Shown here piece after piece: positions 1 through 6,970 of a stretch of DNA of 10,052 nucleotides (position 1 is its first letter; the number at the start of each line of letters is the position of its first letter). Made by a program: the position numbers and the translations under genes. Below the pieces are notes generated by a model. The model searched no databases. It worked only from the letters and a program-made list of their open reading frames with translations, and was not told where the DNA came from. Source of the DNA: Ktedonobacteraceae bacterium (lineage in GTDB: Bacteria > Chloroflexota > Ktedonobacteria > Ktedonobacterales > Ktedonobacteraceae); NCBI GenBank assembly GCA_017354095.1, contig JAFMRP010000093.1:1-10052 (forward strand), written 5' to 3'.

Positions 1-18
1 CCGATACTCTAGCAGGCA

Positions 19-40
19 AACATGAAGTGAACATGAAATA
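19..40. promoter_or_regulatory. Tandem 11-bp direct repeat, candidate response-regulator box
   Basis: AACATGAA occurs at 19-26 and again at 30-37, an exact 11-bp period (AACATGAAGTG followed by AACATGAAATA). Winged-helix OmpR/PhoB-type regulators commonly bind direct repeats spaced by one helical turn, and the gene downstream encodes such a protein. A reversed copy (TTTCATGT, 78-85) matches ACATGAAA at 31-38 and lies just ahead of the putative -10. Autoregulation is an inference from position and spacing. Confidence 0.45.
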
Positions 41-70
41 GCCATCGTTCTGACAAATGGGGGATGCTTC

Positions 71-99
71 ATCCTTCTTTCATGTGGAAGCGGTATAGT
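71..99 (+). promoter_or_regulatory. Weak candidate promoter for the two-component operon
   Basis: TATAGT at 94-99 is a good -10 hexamer. The sequence 17 bp upstream (ATCCTT, 71-76) is a poor -35, as expected for an activator-dependent promoter. Transcription would begin near 106, leaving a leader of about 45 nt before the GTG start at 151. Confidence 0.3.
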
Positions 100-150
100 A
101 AGGGCAAAGAACCATGTAGGTGTATGAAGCGTCGAGCAAAGGAGCAGCGG

Positions 151-828
151 GTGCGTTTGTTAGTAATCGAAGACCATCCCGAACTGGGACCGGATCTGAA
201 AGCGGGTCTGGAAGAATACCATTATGCCGTCGATCTGGTTCCCAATGGCGAGGATGGGCTAGCGCTCGGAAGCCTGATACCGTATGATCTCATCATTTTG
301 GATATCTTGCTACCGGACCTCGATGGATGGGAAGTCTGCCGCCGCCTGCGTGCCCAACGCCAACACATGCCGATCCTGTTTCTGACGGCACTCGGGGAAG
401 TGGATCATCGGGTACAGGGGCTCGATCTGGGCGCGGATGATTATCTGGTGAAACCGTTTGCCTTTCGGGAATTGGAGGCACGCGTGCGGGCTTTGCTCCG
501 CCGGGAGGGCCGCGAACGCTCACCAGTGCTGCGTTTTCTGGATCTGACTCTGGATACTCGCACGCATGAGGCGAAGCGAGGCGAACGCGCCTTCCAGCTT
601 TCCAGCAAGGAGTATGCGCTCTTGTACCTTCTGATGAGCCGCCCTCGCGAGATTTTGAGCCGGACCACGATCGCAGAGCATGTTTGGGATTATAACGCAG
701 AACATTTCTCCAATGTGATCGATGTCTATATTCGCAACTTACGCAAGCTCCTCTGTGCAGCGGGAGAACCCGACCTGATCCAGACGGTGCGCGGTTCTGG
801 CTATCAACTGAAGGAGCCCGTGCGATGA
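151..828 (+). CDS. OmpR/PhoB-family DNA-binding response regulator
   Basis: Cytoplasmic response regulator that takes a phosphoryl group from the histidine kinase encoded next to it and controls transcription. I chose GTG 151 because GGAG (141-144) lies 6 nt upstream and the resulting 225 residues are the usual length for the family; in-frame ATGs at 124 and 64 lack as good a ribosome site. The receiver domain (about 1-115) has the acidic pair E7-D8, phospho-acceptor D51 (in LIILDILLPDLDGW), T79 and K101 (in LVKPF). The C-terminal winged helix (about 126-222) carries the typical ending TVRGSGYQL. Its stop overlaps the kinase start. The target genes are unknown; the repeat at 19-40 suggests autoregulation. 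The family call is secure, the stimulus is not known. Confidence 0.95.
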   Translation: MRLLVIEDHPELGPDLKAGLEEYHYAVDLVPNGEDGLALGSLIPYDLIILDILLPDLDGWEVCRRLRAQRQHMPILFLTALGEVDHRVQGLDLGADDYLVKPFAFRELEARVRALLRREGRERSPVLRFLDLTLDTRTHEAKRGERAFQLSSKEYALLYLLMSRPREILSRTTIAEHVWDYNAEHFSNVIDVYIRNLRKLLCAAGEPDLIQTVRGSGYQLKEPVR

Positions 829-2339
829 ACCGACTGTTCGCAAGACTTTCGACGCTGCATCGATCCGTTCCATTCAGCCTGCGCTTGCAACTGGCCGTCT
901 GGTATACCATGGCCTTTGCTGCGCTGCTCCTCCTCACTGGAGCCGTGTTTTATCAGTACCTCGAACGCTCCCTGGAAGCGAGTGTCGATACGGACCTGCA
1001 GATTCGCGCACAACAGATTGCGAGCAGTCTCGTGCTCCAGCATGGGTCGGTCGCGCTCTCCAACGTGAGAACGACCTTGCCAGGGTTTGGCACCACGAAC
1101 CCGGCGCAAGGGGTACCGCTGGCGGATGTCAATCGGGGAGCACTCGTCCGTCTGCTGGATGCACACGCAAGGCTGTTGGGGGAAACTCCCGCCTTTCGCG
1201 CCTTGCCGGCGCCTGCCGCCAGTGTCACGCAACCACTCCAGGGCACTCCCTGGCAGGGAACCATCTTGTCCACAGGGGGTCAAGAAGTGCGCCTTTACAG
1301 TCGCACACTGACCGCCGGAGGAAAACCGGTGGCCGTGATCCAGGTAGGCGAGTCGCTTGCCACATTGCATGCGCTCCTGCATCAGCTCGTAGCAGCGCTG
1401 TTTGTCGTGGGCTTTCTGGTATTGCTGGCTTGCGCGGTGGGGAGTTACTGGCTTGCGGGGCGGTCGTTTGCTCCAATCCAACGGCTCGCGGAGACAGCAC
1501 GGAAAATCAAGGCGGGAGATCTGAGCCAGCGGGTTCCCGTCCCTCCGGTGCGCGACGAAGTGCAATACCTGGCAGTGACGCTCAATGAGATGCTCCACTC
1601 GCTCGACCAGTCTTTCTCCCGCCAACGCCGGTTTGTCGCTGATGCCTCCCATGAACTGCGCACTCCGGTCACGGTAATCCGTAATAAGGCCGAGGTCGCG
1701 TTACTACGGCCCCGCAGCCAGGACGACTATTGTACGGTCCTGCACAGCATTCACATGGAGACCGAACGCCTGAGCCATCTCATCAGTGATCTCCTGGCGC
1801 TGGCACACGGCGATGAAGGGCTGGCATGCTTTGAGCGCGAAACAGTCCATCTCGATCGACTCGTGGAATCAACGGCAGCTCATGCGGAGGGGCTGGCGCA
1901 AGAGCGTGGTATCCGTCTTTCCGTCCAGGCATCCCAACCGGTCACACTGATTGGGGATGAGGCCAGGCTTATTCAAGTGATGATGAACCTGTTGGACAAC
2001 GCAATCCGCTATACCCATTCCGGCGGGCAGGTTCAGGTGAGCCTCCAGGCCACTGCGTCTCAAGCACAACTGGTCGTCCGAGATGCTGGGATCGGCATCG
2101 CGCCGGAACACCTGCCGCATATCTTTGAACGGTTTTATCGAGCTGATCAGGCTCGTACCCACACCGGGGGCAGCGGGACTGGCCTGGGACTTTCGATTGT
2201 CGAATGGATCGTGCGCATGCACAACGGATCAGTCGGAGTGAGCAGCCAGATCGGATGTGGTTCTTCCTTTACGGTCACCTTGCCTCTTTTGCCTCCTGCA
2301 CAGAAAGCCCGAAGAGCGTTGGGCAGTGACGCCAGTTGA
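825..2339 (+). CDS. Membrane sensor histidine kinase, HAMP/HisKA/HATPase_c
   Basis: Sensor kinase partner of the response regulator, 504 residues. The start overlaps the regulator stop (ATGA), and AAGGAG at 811-816 sits 8 nt upstream, so the pair is translationally coupled. Order of parts: cytoplasmic tail (1-20), first membrane segment (about 22-45), extracytoplasmic sensor region (about 47-183), second membrane segment (about 187-211), HAMP linker (about 212-265), HisKA with phospho-accepting H276 in ASHELRTP, and HATPase_c with N box (N388 and N392 in MNLLDNAIRYT), G1 (DAGIGI, 420-425), F box (FERFY, 434-438) and G2 (GTGLGL, 451-456). All catalytic motifs are intact. The roughly 135-residue sensor region matches no domain I can name, so the signal is unknown. 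The layout resembles BaeS/CusS-type kinases. Confidence 0.95.
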   Translation: MNRLFARLSTLHRSVPFSLRLQLAVWYTMAFAALLLLTGAVFYQYLERSLEASVDTDLQIRAQQIASSLVLQHGSVALSNVRTTLPGFGTTNPAQGVPLADVNRGALVRLLDAHARLLGETPAFRALPAPAASVTQPLQGTPWQGTILSTGGQEVRLYSRTLTAGGKPVAVIQVGESLATLHALLHQLVAALFVVGFLVLLACAVGSYWLAGRSFAPIQRLAETARKIKAGDLSQRVPVPPVRDEVQYLAVTLNEMLHSLDQSFSRQRRFVADASHELRTPVTVIRNKAEVALLRPRSQDDYCTVLHSIHMETERLSHLISDLLALAHGDEGLACFERETVHLDRLVESTAAHAEGLAQERGIRLSVQASQPVTLIGDEARLIQVMMNLLDNAIRYTHSGGQVQVSLQATASQAQLVVRDAGIGIAPEHLPHIFERFYRADQARTHTGGSGTGLGLSIVEWIVRMHNGSVGVSSQIGCGSSFTVTLPLLPPAQKARRALGSDAS

Positions 2340-2426
2340 AGCAACAAGGCCTGATGTTACAGTATCGGAAAATGATGTCAGATATGCCAGGTATACTGGA
2401 GACTGTCAAGTTTTTTGGTTCTTCCT

Positions 2427-2441
2427 GTGAGAAGCACTCAC
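2427..2441. repeat. Small hairpin between convergent genes, weak terminator candidate
   Basis: GTGAG (2427-2431) and CTCAC (2437-2441) can pair around a 5-nt loop, right at the stop of the second methyltransferase. There is no T-run after it on the minus strand, and the T6 run at 2411-2416 precedes it on the plus strand. The kinase and methyltransferase converge in this 101-bp gap, yet I see no canonical intrinsic terminator for either. Confidence 0.2.
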
Positions 2442-3292
2442 TATCTCGTGTGTCCCACTGATTTCTCGGCCTCCACATACAACATCGGCACCGTCATCCT
2501 CAACTCTCCCTCCCTGCGCGCTCTTTCATTCAGCCTCCGTTCCAGTTCCGAGAACACTCTTTCCTCGTCCTTCCGATCCACAACACCGCGCCACCCCTCC
2601 AGAAAGCCGATTTTGGTCAACCAGTGATTGAGCAGGGCACTCCCGTCAAGATAGCGCATCTCAAATTGATCTTCTTTGACGGTGGCAAGGACAAAGCCGG
2701 CTCTTGTCAGCATCTCTACCAGTACCTCTTTGCTCCCCCTGTGCGCTTCGTTCTCTGCCAGACGCTCCAGGTACCGTGGATTGCCTGTCTCGCTCACGAC
2801 TTCGCGGAAAACAGCATAGAATTCGCGCATATGCCCGATGGGATTGGTTGTCAGAAGCAAGCTGGCCCCGGGTTTGGCGACGCGGTAACATTCGGTCACG
2901 ACGGCCTGCGGATCATGAAAGTTATTTATTCCGAGATTAGAGACAAGCAGGTCAAAGCGTTCATCCTGAAATGGCAGCTGTGCGGCGTCCGCCTCGACAA
3001 TCTCGACATTTGGCAGTTGATACACCCGCAGCCTGGCCCGTGCTCGCTCAATGCCCGCTTTCCAGTTATCCAGTCCTGTGACCCGACACGAGGCACCAGA
3101 CATATGAGCCAGCTCAAAAAGTGGAAAGCCGGTCCCACAAGCGAGATCCAGAATCTCGACGTCCCGCCGTAATGGCATATGCTCTAAAAGGAGCCGTCCG
3201 AACCTGGATGCCCAGAGTGAACACTCGTCAAATACTGCTGCTGTATGCAAGTCTTCGAAGTCGTCGTAACTGAAGCGAAGAAAATCTGTCAT
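2441..3292 (-). CDS. Class I SAM-dependent methyltransferase (second of a pair)
   Basis: Predicted cytoplasmic methyltransferase of 283 residues using S-adenosylmethionine. The glycine-rich motif I is ILDLACGTGF (47-56), the acid binding the SAM ribose is D75 in GLDNW, the post-II acid lies in EADAAQLPF (100-108), and FDLLVSNLGINNF (113-125) is the motif IV region, as in the UbiE/Methyltransf_11 group. ATG 3292 is preferred over an upstream in-frame TTG (3325) because it has a purine-rich AAAGAG 6 nt upstream and avoids overlap with the preceding gene. The other methyltransferase ends only 16 nt upstream, so the two are probably cotranscribed. The C-terminal third (about 180-283) is helical and charged and likely forms the substrate cap. 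The substrate and the accepting atom cannot be read from sequence. A function in tailoring a small molecule is an inference from the neighbours. Confidence 0.85.
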   Translation of the reverse strand: MTDFLRFSYDDFEDLHTAAVFDECSLWASRFGRLLLEHMPLRRDVEILDLACGTGFPLFELAHMSGASCRVTGLDNWKAGIERARARLRVYQLPNVEIVEADAAQLPFQDERFDLLVSNLGINNFHDPQAVVTECYRVAKPGASLLLTTNPIGHMREFYAVFREVVSETGNPRYLERLAENEAHRGSKEVLVEMLTRAGFVLATVKEDQFEMRYLDGSALLNHWLTKIGFLEGWRGVVDRKDEERVFSELERRLNERARREGELRMTVPMLYVEAEKSVGHTR

Positions 3293-3308
3293 AGTAAACT
3301 CTTTCTTT

Positions 3309-4031
3309 TCAATGTGCCACCACAAAACACATGCCCCGCTGCACTTCCTGCACTTCCACGGTGAAGCCTGCTTTCTCCATGGTCTCTATGACCCAGGAAC
3401 GTTCCAGGCGCAGCTTGGGATACACGCTTTTGCGCAATATCCACGCTTCTCCCACGCGTGTATAAATGAGATCGTGCACCAGGACGCGCTCAGGCTGATA
3501 TTCCAGGAAACAGGTCATGATCGTCCCGCCGTCGCTGCGCACCGGAATAAAACGCTCCACGCCCTTGAGCTCTGTCGAAAGATCCCGAAATCCCAGGATA
3601 CATCTCCCCCCACCCTCACTGAGCCGGCGCACATCCTCAAATAATTTCAGGACCTCGTCCCTGCTCTCCAGATGGGTGAGCGTATCTCCCATGCACACGA
3701 TAACATCAAAGGCACCTTCAACCAGCCGCTCCAAAGCCCGTATATCTGCTTGCAGGGGGATAATCGCTCGCGCTCCTTTGCGCTCCTCTACCTCTTTGAG
3801 GAGTTGCGCATTGAGATCAACTGCGGTCACCCGAAAGCCAAGATCCGCTAGCGCTATCGACTGAAATCCTGACCCACATCCCAGGTCTAGCGCGCTTTTC
3901 CCGCCTTTGGCCTTCACCCCCCAACGCTCAAAAAGCGTCCTCTGCTCCTCAACCTGCTCTGCAAAATCGCCGAACATCCATGTATAGTACGCTGCCAGCA
4001 GCTCGTTGTAATGGTGGAGAACGTCTGTCAT
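3309..4031 (-). CDS. Class I SAM-dependent methyltransferase (first of a pair)
   Basis: Predicted soluble methyltransferase of 240 residues. Motif I is ALDLGCGSGF (47-56); D72 in AVDLN is the expected SAM ribose ligand; D96 in LQADIRAL marks the adenine-side acid; FDVIVCMGDTLTHL (108-121) is the motif IV region. The GDTLTHL stretch and the overall size resemble the glycine/sarcosine N-methyltransferase-like branch of Methyltransf_11/25, but the acceptor is unknown. The ATG is preceded by a very purine-rich leader with AAGGAGG and a second AAGGAG close to the start. It is the first gene of a two-methyltransferase unit, 81 nt after the IclR gene on the same strand, so read-through from the IclR promoter is possible. 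TTCAAA and TAAGAT in that gap form only a weak promoter candidate. Confidence 0.85.
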   Translation of the reverse strand: MTDVLHHYNELLAAYYTWMFGDFAEQVEEQRTLFERWGVKAKGGKSALDLGCGSGFQSIALADLGFRVTAVDLNAQLLKEVEERKGARAIIPLQADIRALERLVEGAFDVIVCMGDTLTHLESRDEVLKLFEDVRRLSEGGGRCILGFRDLSTELKGVERFIPVRSDGGTIMTCFLEYQPERVLVHDLIYTRVGEAWILRKSVYPKLRLERSWVIETMEKAGFTVEVQEVQRGMCFVVAH

Positions 4032-4112
4032 ATCTCCTTCTTTCCCTCCTTGAAGAAAGCGACCAATAGATGGCTTTATCTTACGCTTCCCGCCGTCTCT
4101 TTGAACAAGTAC

Positions 4113-4877
4113 TCAGCCGTTTTCCCGTATCGCGCAGGTGGCTCCTGCGAGCTTCTCGGAGATGCCGCGCGCAGCCTGTACAATCACTTCTGTATAATGA
4201 TCTTTCTGGGCGTAAAAACGATAGGCTGGGATGCAGAGACTAATGGCTGCTGGCACTCGCCCACCCAGATCATACAGTGGCGCGGCGACACAACAGAGTC
4301 CCTGCGTGGCCTCTTCGCGATCATAGGCATATCCCTGGCTGCGTACCTGCTCTAACGCTCTCTCCAGTTGCTCACGGGAGGTGATCGTGTTGGGGGTACG
4401 CGGCGCGTCCAGTGGCAATTGGTCGAGCAGGGCAGGCAGACGATAGGGCTCCTGAGCTGCTAGCAGTACTTTCCCAACTCCTACTTCGTGTGCTGAGAGA
4501 CGCGAGCCCACACGCGAGAGCAAAATTTCGACGGCTGGCGTTGCCTGGAGCTTCTCGACAAACAGGACCTGTATCCCGTCGAGGACAGCCAGATGAACCG
4601 TCTCTCCCCAGCGCTCGACGAGCTCGCGCATGGCCTTGCGCGCCTCGATACAAAACGCGGTGTGCTCGATGAGAATCTGGCTTAATTCAAAGAGCCGCCA
4701 GCCGAGACTATAGCGACCACTCTCCGTCTTGCTTAATATTCCCTGCTCAGCAAGATGGAGGAGTAAATCCCCGACCGTCGACTTTGGTATATCCAGCGCT
4801 TCAGCCGCTTCGCGTACTCCCCACTCGGGTTGCTCAAATGAAAAGAGGTTGAGCAGGCAACCCACTTTTTCTAACAT
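4113..4877 (-). CDS. IclR-family transcriptional regulator
   Basis: Ligand-responsive DNA-binding regulator, 254 residues from ATG 4877. The N-terminal winged helix-turn-helix covers about 1-60 (recognition region IPKSTVGDLLLHLAEQGIL). The effector-binding IclR domain follows (about 75-245) with the typical segments EVGVGKVLLA (131-140) and the family signature around GYAYDREEATQG (182-193). The frame stays open upstream to a TTG at 4961, but that codon is part of a promoter -35, so translation must start later. Besides ATG 4877, TTG 4889 (with GGGAGAGG nearby) and TTG 4910 (with GAGGA nearby) are possible and would add 4 or 11 residues. IclR proteins often control adjacent catabolic operons. 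Here the candidates are the monooxygenase upstream and the methyltransferases downstream, all on the same strand; which one is an inference only. Confidence 0.9.
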   Translation of the reverse strand: MLEKVGCLLNLFSFEQPEWGVREAAEALDIPKSTVGDLLLHLAEQGILSKTESGRYSLGWRLFELSQILIEHTAFCIEARKAMRELVERWGETVHLAVLDGIQVLFVEKLQATPAVEILLSRVGSRLSAHEVGVGKVLLAAQEPYRLPALLDQLPLDAPRTPNTITSREQLERALEQVRSQGYAYDREEATQGLCCVAAPLYDLGGRVPAAISLCIPAYRFYAQKDHYTEVIVQAARGISEKLAGATCAIRENG

Positions 4878-4932
4878 AGACGCTTTCAAAAAGCCTCTCC
4901 CTCTCAAAGATTCCTCTGACGTTTCAGCCCCT

Positions 4933-4961
4933 AGTATAAATAGCGCGCGCGCTCTCGACAA
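4933..4961 (-). promoter_or_regulatory. Promoter of the IclR-family gene
   Basis: On the minus strand TTGTCG (4956-4961) is separated by 17 bp from TATACT (4933-4938), a good sigma-70-type arrangement. Transcription would start near 4926, giving a leader of about 50 nt before ATG 4877. The spacer consists largely of a perfect 12-bp alternating palindrome (4942-4953). This promoter excludes the upstream TTG at 4961 as the translation start. Confidence 0.6.
4942..4953. repeat. Perfect alternating CG palindrome inside a promoter spacer
   Basis: AGCGCGCGCGCT is self-complementary over 12 bp and sits between the -35 and -10 of the IclR promoter. It could be a protein-binding site for autoregulation, or simply an unusual GC-alternating spacer that alters DNA shape. 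The palindrome is directly visible; its role is inferred. Confidence 0.45.
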
Positions 4962-5110
4962 GGTGGGTGTCCGATGTGGGCGGACAGATGCGTTGACGAG
5001 CTCACGGTATGCCGAACATAAAGAGTCCTTGTATGTAGGGAAGCGCCGACAGACCCGAGAGAGTGGAACGCAGCACGTGCGAGACGATCATCACCGATCT
5101 CTTGTTCGGC

Positions 5111-5164
5111 AATGGTTTTCAGCAGTGCCGGTAGTGGCTGCACTGGTATATATCCGAAACCATT
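5111..5164. repeat. Nested inverted repeat after the monooxygenase stop
   Basis: AATGGTTT (5111-5118) pairs with AAACCATT (5157-5164), and inside it CAGTGC (5123-5128) pairs with GCACTG (5140-5145). The outer arm overlaps the stop codon of the monooxygenase. There is no T-run on the minus strand, so a standard intrinsic terminator is not supported. A Rho-type or processing hairpin is possible. The rest of the gap, 4962-5110, shows no recognisable gene. Confidence 0.4.
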
Positions 5165-6731
5165 AGATGACTTCACGTAGGTAGTCAATAATTGCCTGAT
5201 CATCCCACCTCTCTCCGGTAAGGCCAATGTAGCCGTCTGGGCGAATCAGAACCAGCGCCTCGTTCGGAATACCATAAGCGCGATGAGCATGCCCCTCGCT
5301 ATCGACCAGGGCACGTTTGTCGCTCTCGGCCAGCTTGCCAGGGCGCGTAATATGGTACACGTGGACGTGGCTGAGGTAATGATCCGCGAGTGAGGACGCA
5401 GAGAGATCGCCGAAAACAAGCAAAGTGAAATGCGTCCCTCGGAACAGCTCGAAGAGTCGAACCTGCTCTCCACTTTTTGTGTCGAGGCAAGGTGCATCAG
5501 GAGCTCGGTCTCCAGCTCGAATGCCTGTCGCATCATCCAGATCACGAGAAAGCCTGCTGCCTCGATAGGTAAGACTCAGTTGGGTGGTATCACCGAAGGG
5601 ATCTTTTCCCTGGAACGTCTTCACCATATTCTCGGCGATGCGACCTGCATCGGGTCGATTCCAGTTTTGGCCGCGAGCGGTCGTAGAGGTGAGCACGTGC
5701 TGGGCAATGGGGAGGCGTTCGTCCTGATAGGTTTCCAGCAGCGTCTCCGGCGCTCCATGCAACACGTGAGCCAGTTTCCAGCCAAGATTGTAGGCATCCT
5801 GAATCCCTGTGTTCATCCCCTGTCCACCGGCTGGAGAATGGACATGGGCTGCATCACCTGCGAGGAAGATCCGGCCCTTACGATACCTATCAACCATGCG
5901 AATATTCACCTGATAAACAGACAGGTAAATGGGGTCATAAAAACGGACGTCAGGTATGCCCACGCGTTCGTCAAAGATGCGCTGAAAGGTCTCTACCGAA
6001 ACAGGTGGCAACTCACCATGCTCATCAGGGACAAGGGGAGCTGTGAAGAACCAGGTGTTACTACGAGGCATCGGATTGAGCATCACTCCAGGCTGACCAG
6101 CCCACATATGCCAGAACGAAGGGTCCACCCCACTGACACTCAGGTTACCGAACAGCATCCGCTGTTCTTCCCAGGTTTCGCCCAGGAACGAGATGCCAGC
6201 ACATTTGCGAACCGTACTATTCCCGCCATCGCAGCCCACGAGGTAGCGCGCCCGAATCTCTTCACGCTGTCCAGCATGTTGAACTGAGGCAACGACATCG
6301 TCATCTCGTTGAGTGAAGCCAGAAAGTTGGCTCTCCAGTTCCACAGAGACGCCATACGATGCCAGCCGTTCACGCAACACAGCCTCAGTATATTGCTGGC
6401 TGACGATGAGGCTGCCAGGATAAGGCACATCAGGAGTCGGGCGTGCGTCACCGTAGATGGATGTTTCACGTACAAGGTGCCCCGCACGGTCATAAAAACG
6501 CGAGGGCAATAGGGGTTCCGCATAGGCAGAAAGCGGTTCGAGTACCCCCAGATCCTCAAAGACTTCCTGGGTGCGGGCCCTCACCCCTCTAGCTCGTGTC
6601 CCGATAGGATAAGCAGGCAATTGATCGATGATGCGGCAGGCAATGCCACAACGGGCAAGATCACAGGCCAGGGTCAGGCCCACCGGCCCCGCTCCAACAA
6701 TAAGAACATCGACAAGAGATGTATTGCGCAT
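5163..6731 (-). CDS. FAD-dependent aromatic hydroxylase (class A flavoprotein monooxygenase)
   Basis: Predicted NAD(P)H- and O2-dependent flavoprotein hydroxylase of 522 residues, in the family of phenol, pentachlorophenol and polyketide hydroxylases (PheA/TfdB, MhpA, PgaE/RdmE types). FAD-binding motifs are complete: GAGPVG (13-18) in the N-terminal Rossmann fold, the DG motif around LVGCDGGNSTVRK (164-176), and the second FAD motif GDAAHVHSPAGGQGMNTG (292-309). From about 400 (AGDRAPDAP) to the end is the thioredoxin-like C-terminal domain typical of this branch; it has no CxxC, so it should be structural. AAGGAG lies 11 nt before the ATG. A strong promoter with overlapping operator elements is just upstream, so expression is probably induced rather than read through from the P450 239 nt away. 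The substrate is probably a phenol or polycyclic aromatic ring, but this cannot be settled from sequence. Confidence 0.92.
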   Translation of the reverse strand: MRNTSLVDVLIVGAGPVGLTLACDLARCGIACRIIDQLPAYPIGTRARGVRARTQEVFEDLGVLEPLSAYAEPLLPSRFYDRAGHLVRETSIYGDARPTPDVPYPGSLIVSQQYTEAVLRERLASYGVSVELESQLSGFTQRDDDVVASVQHAGQREEIRARYLVGCDGGNSTVRKCAGISFLGETWEEQRMLFGNLSVSGVDPSFWHMWAGQPGVMLNPMPRSNTWFFTAPLVPDEHGELPPVSVETFQRIFDERVGIPDVRFYDPIYLSVYQVNIRMVDRYRKGRIFLAGDAAHVHSPAGGQGMNTGIQDAYNLGWKLAHVLHGAPETLLETYQDERLPIAQHVLTSTTARGQNWNRPDAGRIAENMVKTFQGKDPFGDTTQLSLTYRGSRLSRDLDDATGIRAGDRAPDAPCLDTKSGEQVRLFELFRGTHFTLLVFGDLSASSLADHYLSHVHVYHITRPGKLAESDKRALVDSEGHAHRAYGIPNEALVLIRPDGYIGLTGERWDDQAIIDYLREVI

Positions 6732-6765
6732 AAGAAAATCTTCTCCTTATTCATTTTTTCTTGCG

Positions 6766-6821
6766 AATACCATGGTATTTACGGCAGTATTTCTGCCCGA
6801 ATGATACCACCGTAAATACCA
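6766..6821. promoter_or_regulatory. Operator cluster: repeated ATACCA/TGGTAT half-sites
   Basis: AATACCATGGTATT (6766-6779) is a perfect 14-bp palindrome. TGGTATTTACGG (6773-6784) is repeated in exact inverted form as CCGTAAATACCA (6810-6821), and ATACCA recurs at 6804-6809. A further hairpin, GGCAG/CTGCC (6783-6797), lies between. One arm lies in the spacer of the monooxygenase promoter and the other in its leader, the arrangement expected for repression, possibly with looping or cooperative binding. The binding protein is unknown; the IclR and TetR proteins of this window are the nearest candidates. Confidence 0.65.
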
Positions 6822-6830
6822 CAGTGTCAA
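6801..6830 (-). promoter_or_regulatory. Promoter of the FAD monooxygenase gene
   Basis: On the minus strand TTGACA (6825-6830, a perfect -35) is followed after 18 bp by TATCAT (6801-6806), a good -10. Transcription would begin near 6794 and give a leader of about 62 nt carrying the second operator arm. This makes the monooxygenase a separate transcription unit from the P450 upstream. Confidence 0.7.
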
Positions 6831-6885
6831 GGAGAGACGGTGAGTGCTCGACTTGGTTGTCAGAGTTTTTTCAAAAATGCCCCGT

Positions 6886-6910
6886 TCTCATCATTCATGA
6901 GATCTTTTTT
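6886..6910 (+). terminator. Hairpin with T-run, weak terminator candidate
   Basis: TCTCAT (6886-6891) and ATGAGA (6897-6902) form a 6-bp stem with a 5-nt loop, followed by TCTTTTTT (6903-6910) on the plus strand. No plus-strand gene lies upstream. On the minus strand, where the P450 gene ends 60 nt earlier, the hairpin is followed by a T5 run only after 9 nt. It may serve that gene weakly. Confidence 0.3.
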
Positions 6911-6970
6911 CCCAAGTTTCATTTCTGTTTTTGGAAAGGGAGCTCCCGTGTGATAGTATATCCTTTCATT

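Noticed and set aside
293..937. Open frame of 214 codons on the minus strand across the response regulator and kinase junction
   Set aside because: Shadow of the two-component genes; Arg/Pro/Ser-rich low-complexity translation without a fold signature.
804..1652. Long open frame (282 codons) on the minus strand opposite the histidine kinase
   Set aside because: It lies antisense to a gene with all catalytic motifs intact, and its translation shows no domain and a composition typical of shadow frames.
2388..2400. CCAGGTATACTGG as a terminator after the kinase gene
   Set aside because: Only a 4-bp stem with a 5-nt loop, and the T-run lies more than 10 nt downstream.
2380..2409. Perfect TTGACA on the minus strand (2404-2409)
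   Set aside because: The best hexamers 17-18 bp away (CATATC, ATATCT) are poor -10s, and it would only drive antisense RNA into the kinase gene.
2441..3292. Second methyltransferase as an arsenite methyltransferase (ArsM)
   Set aside because: Its few cysteines (24, 52, 70, 135) do not form the conserved ArsM cysteine motifs, and no ars genes are nearby.
5430..6287. Long open frame (285 codons) on the plus strand opposite the FAD monooxygenase
   Set aside because: Antisense to a well-supported flavoprotein, with no recognisable motif and no plausible ribosome site.
5163..6731. Monooxygenase as a specific antibiotic-inactivating enzyme (rifampicin or tetracycline type)
   Set aside because: The FAD motifs are shared by the whole class A family, and nothing in the sequence distinguishes antibiotic substrates from phenols or polyketides.
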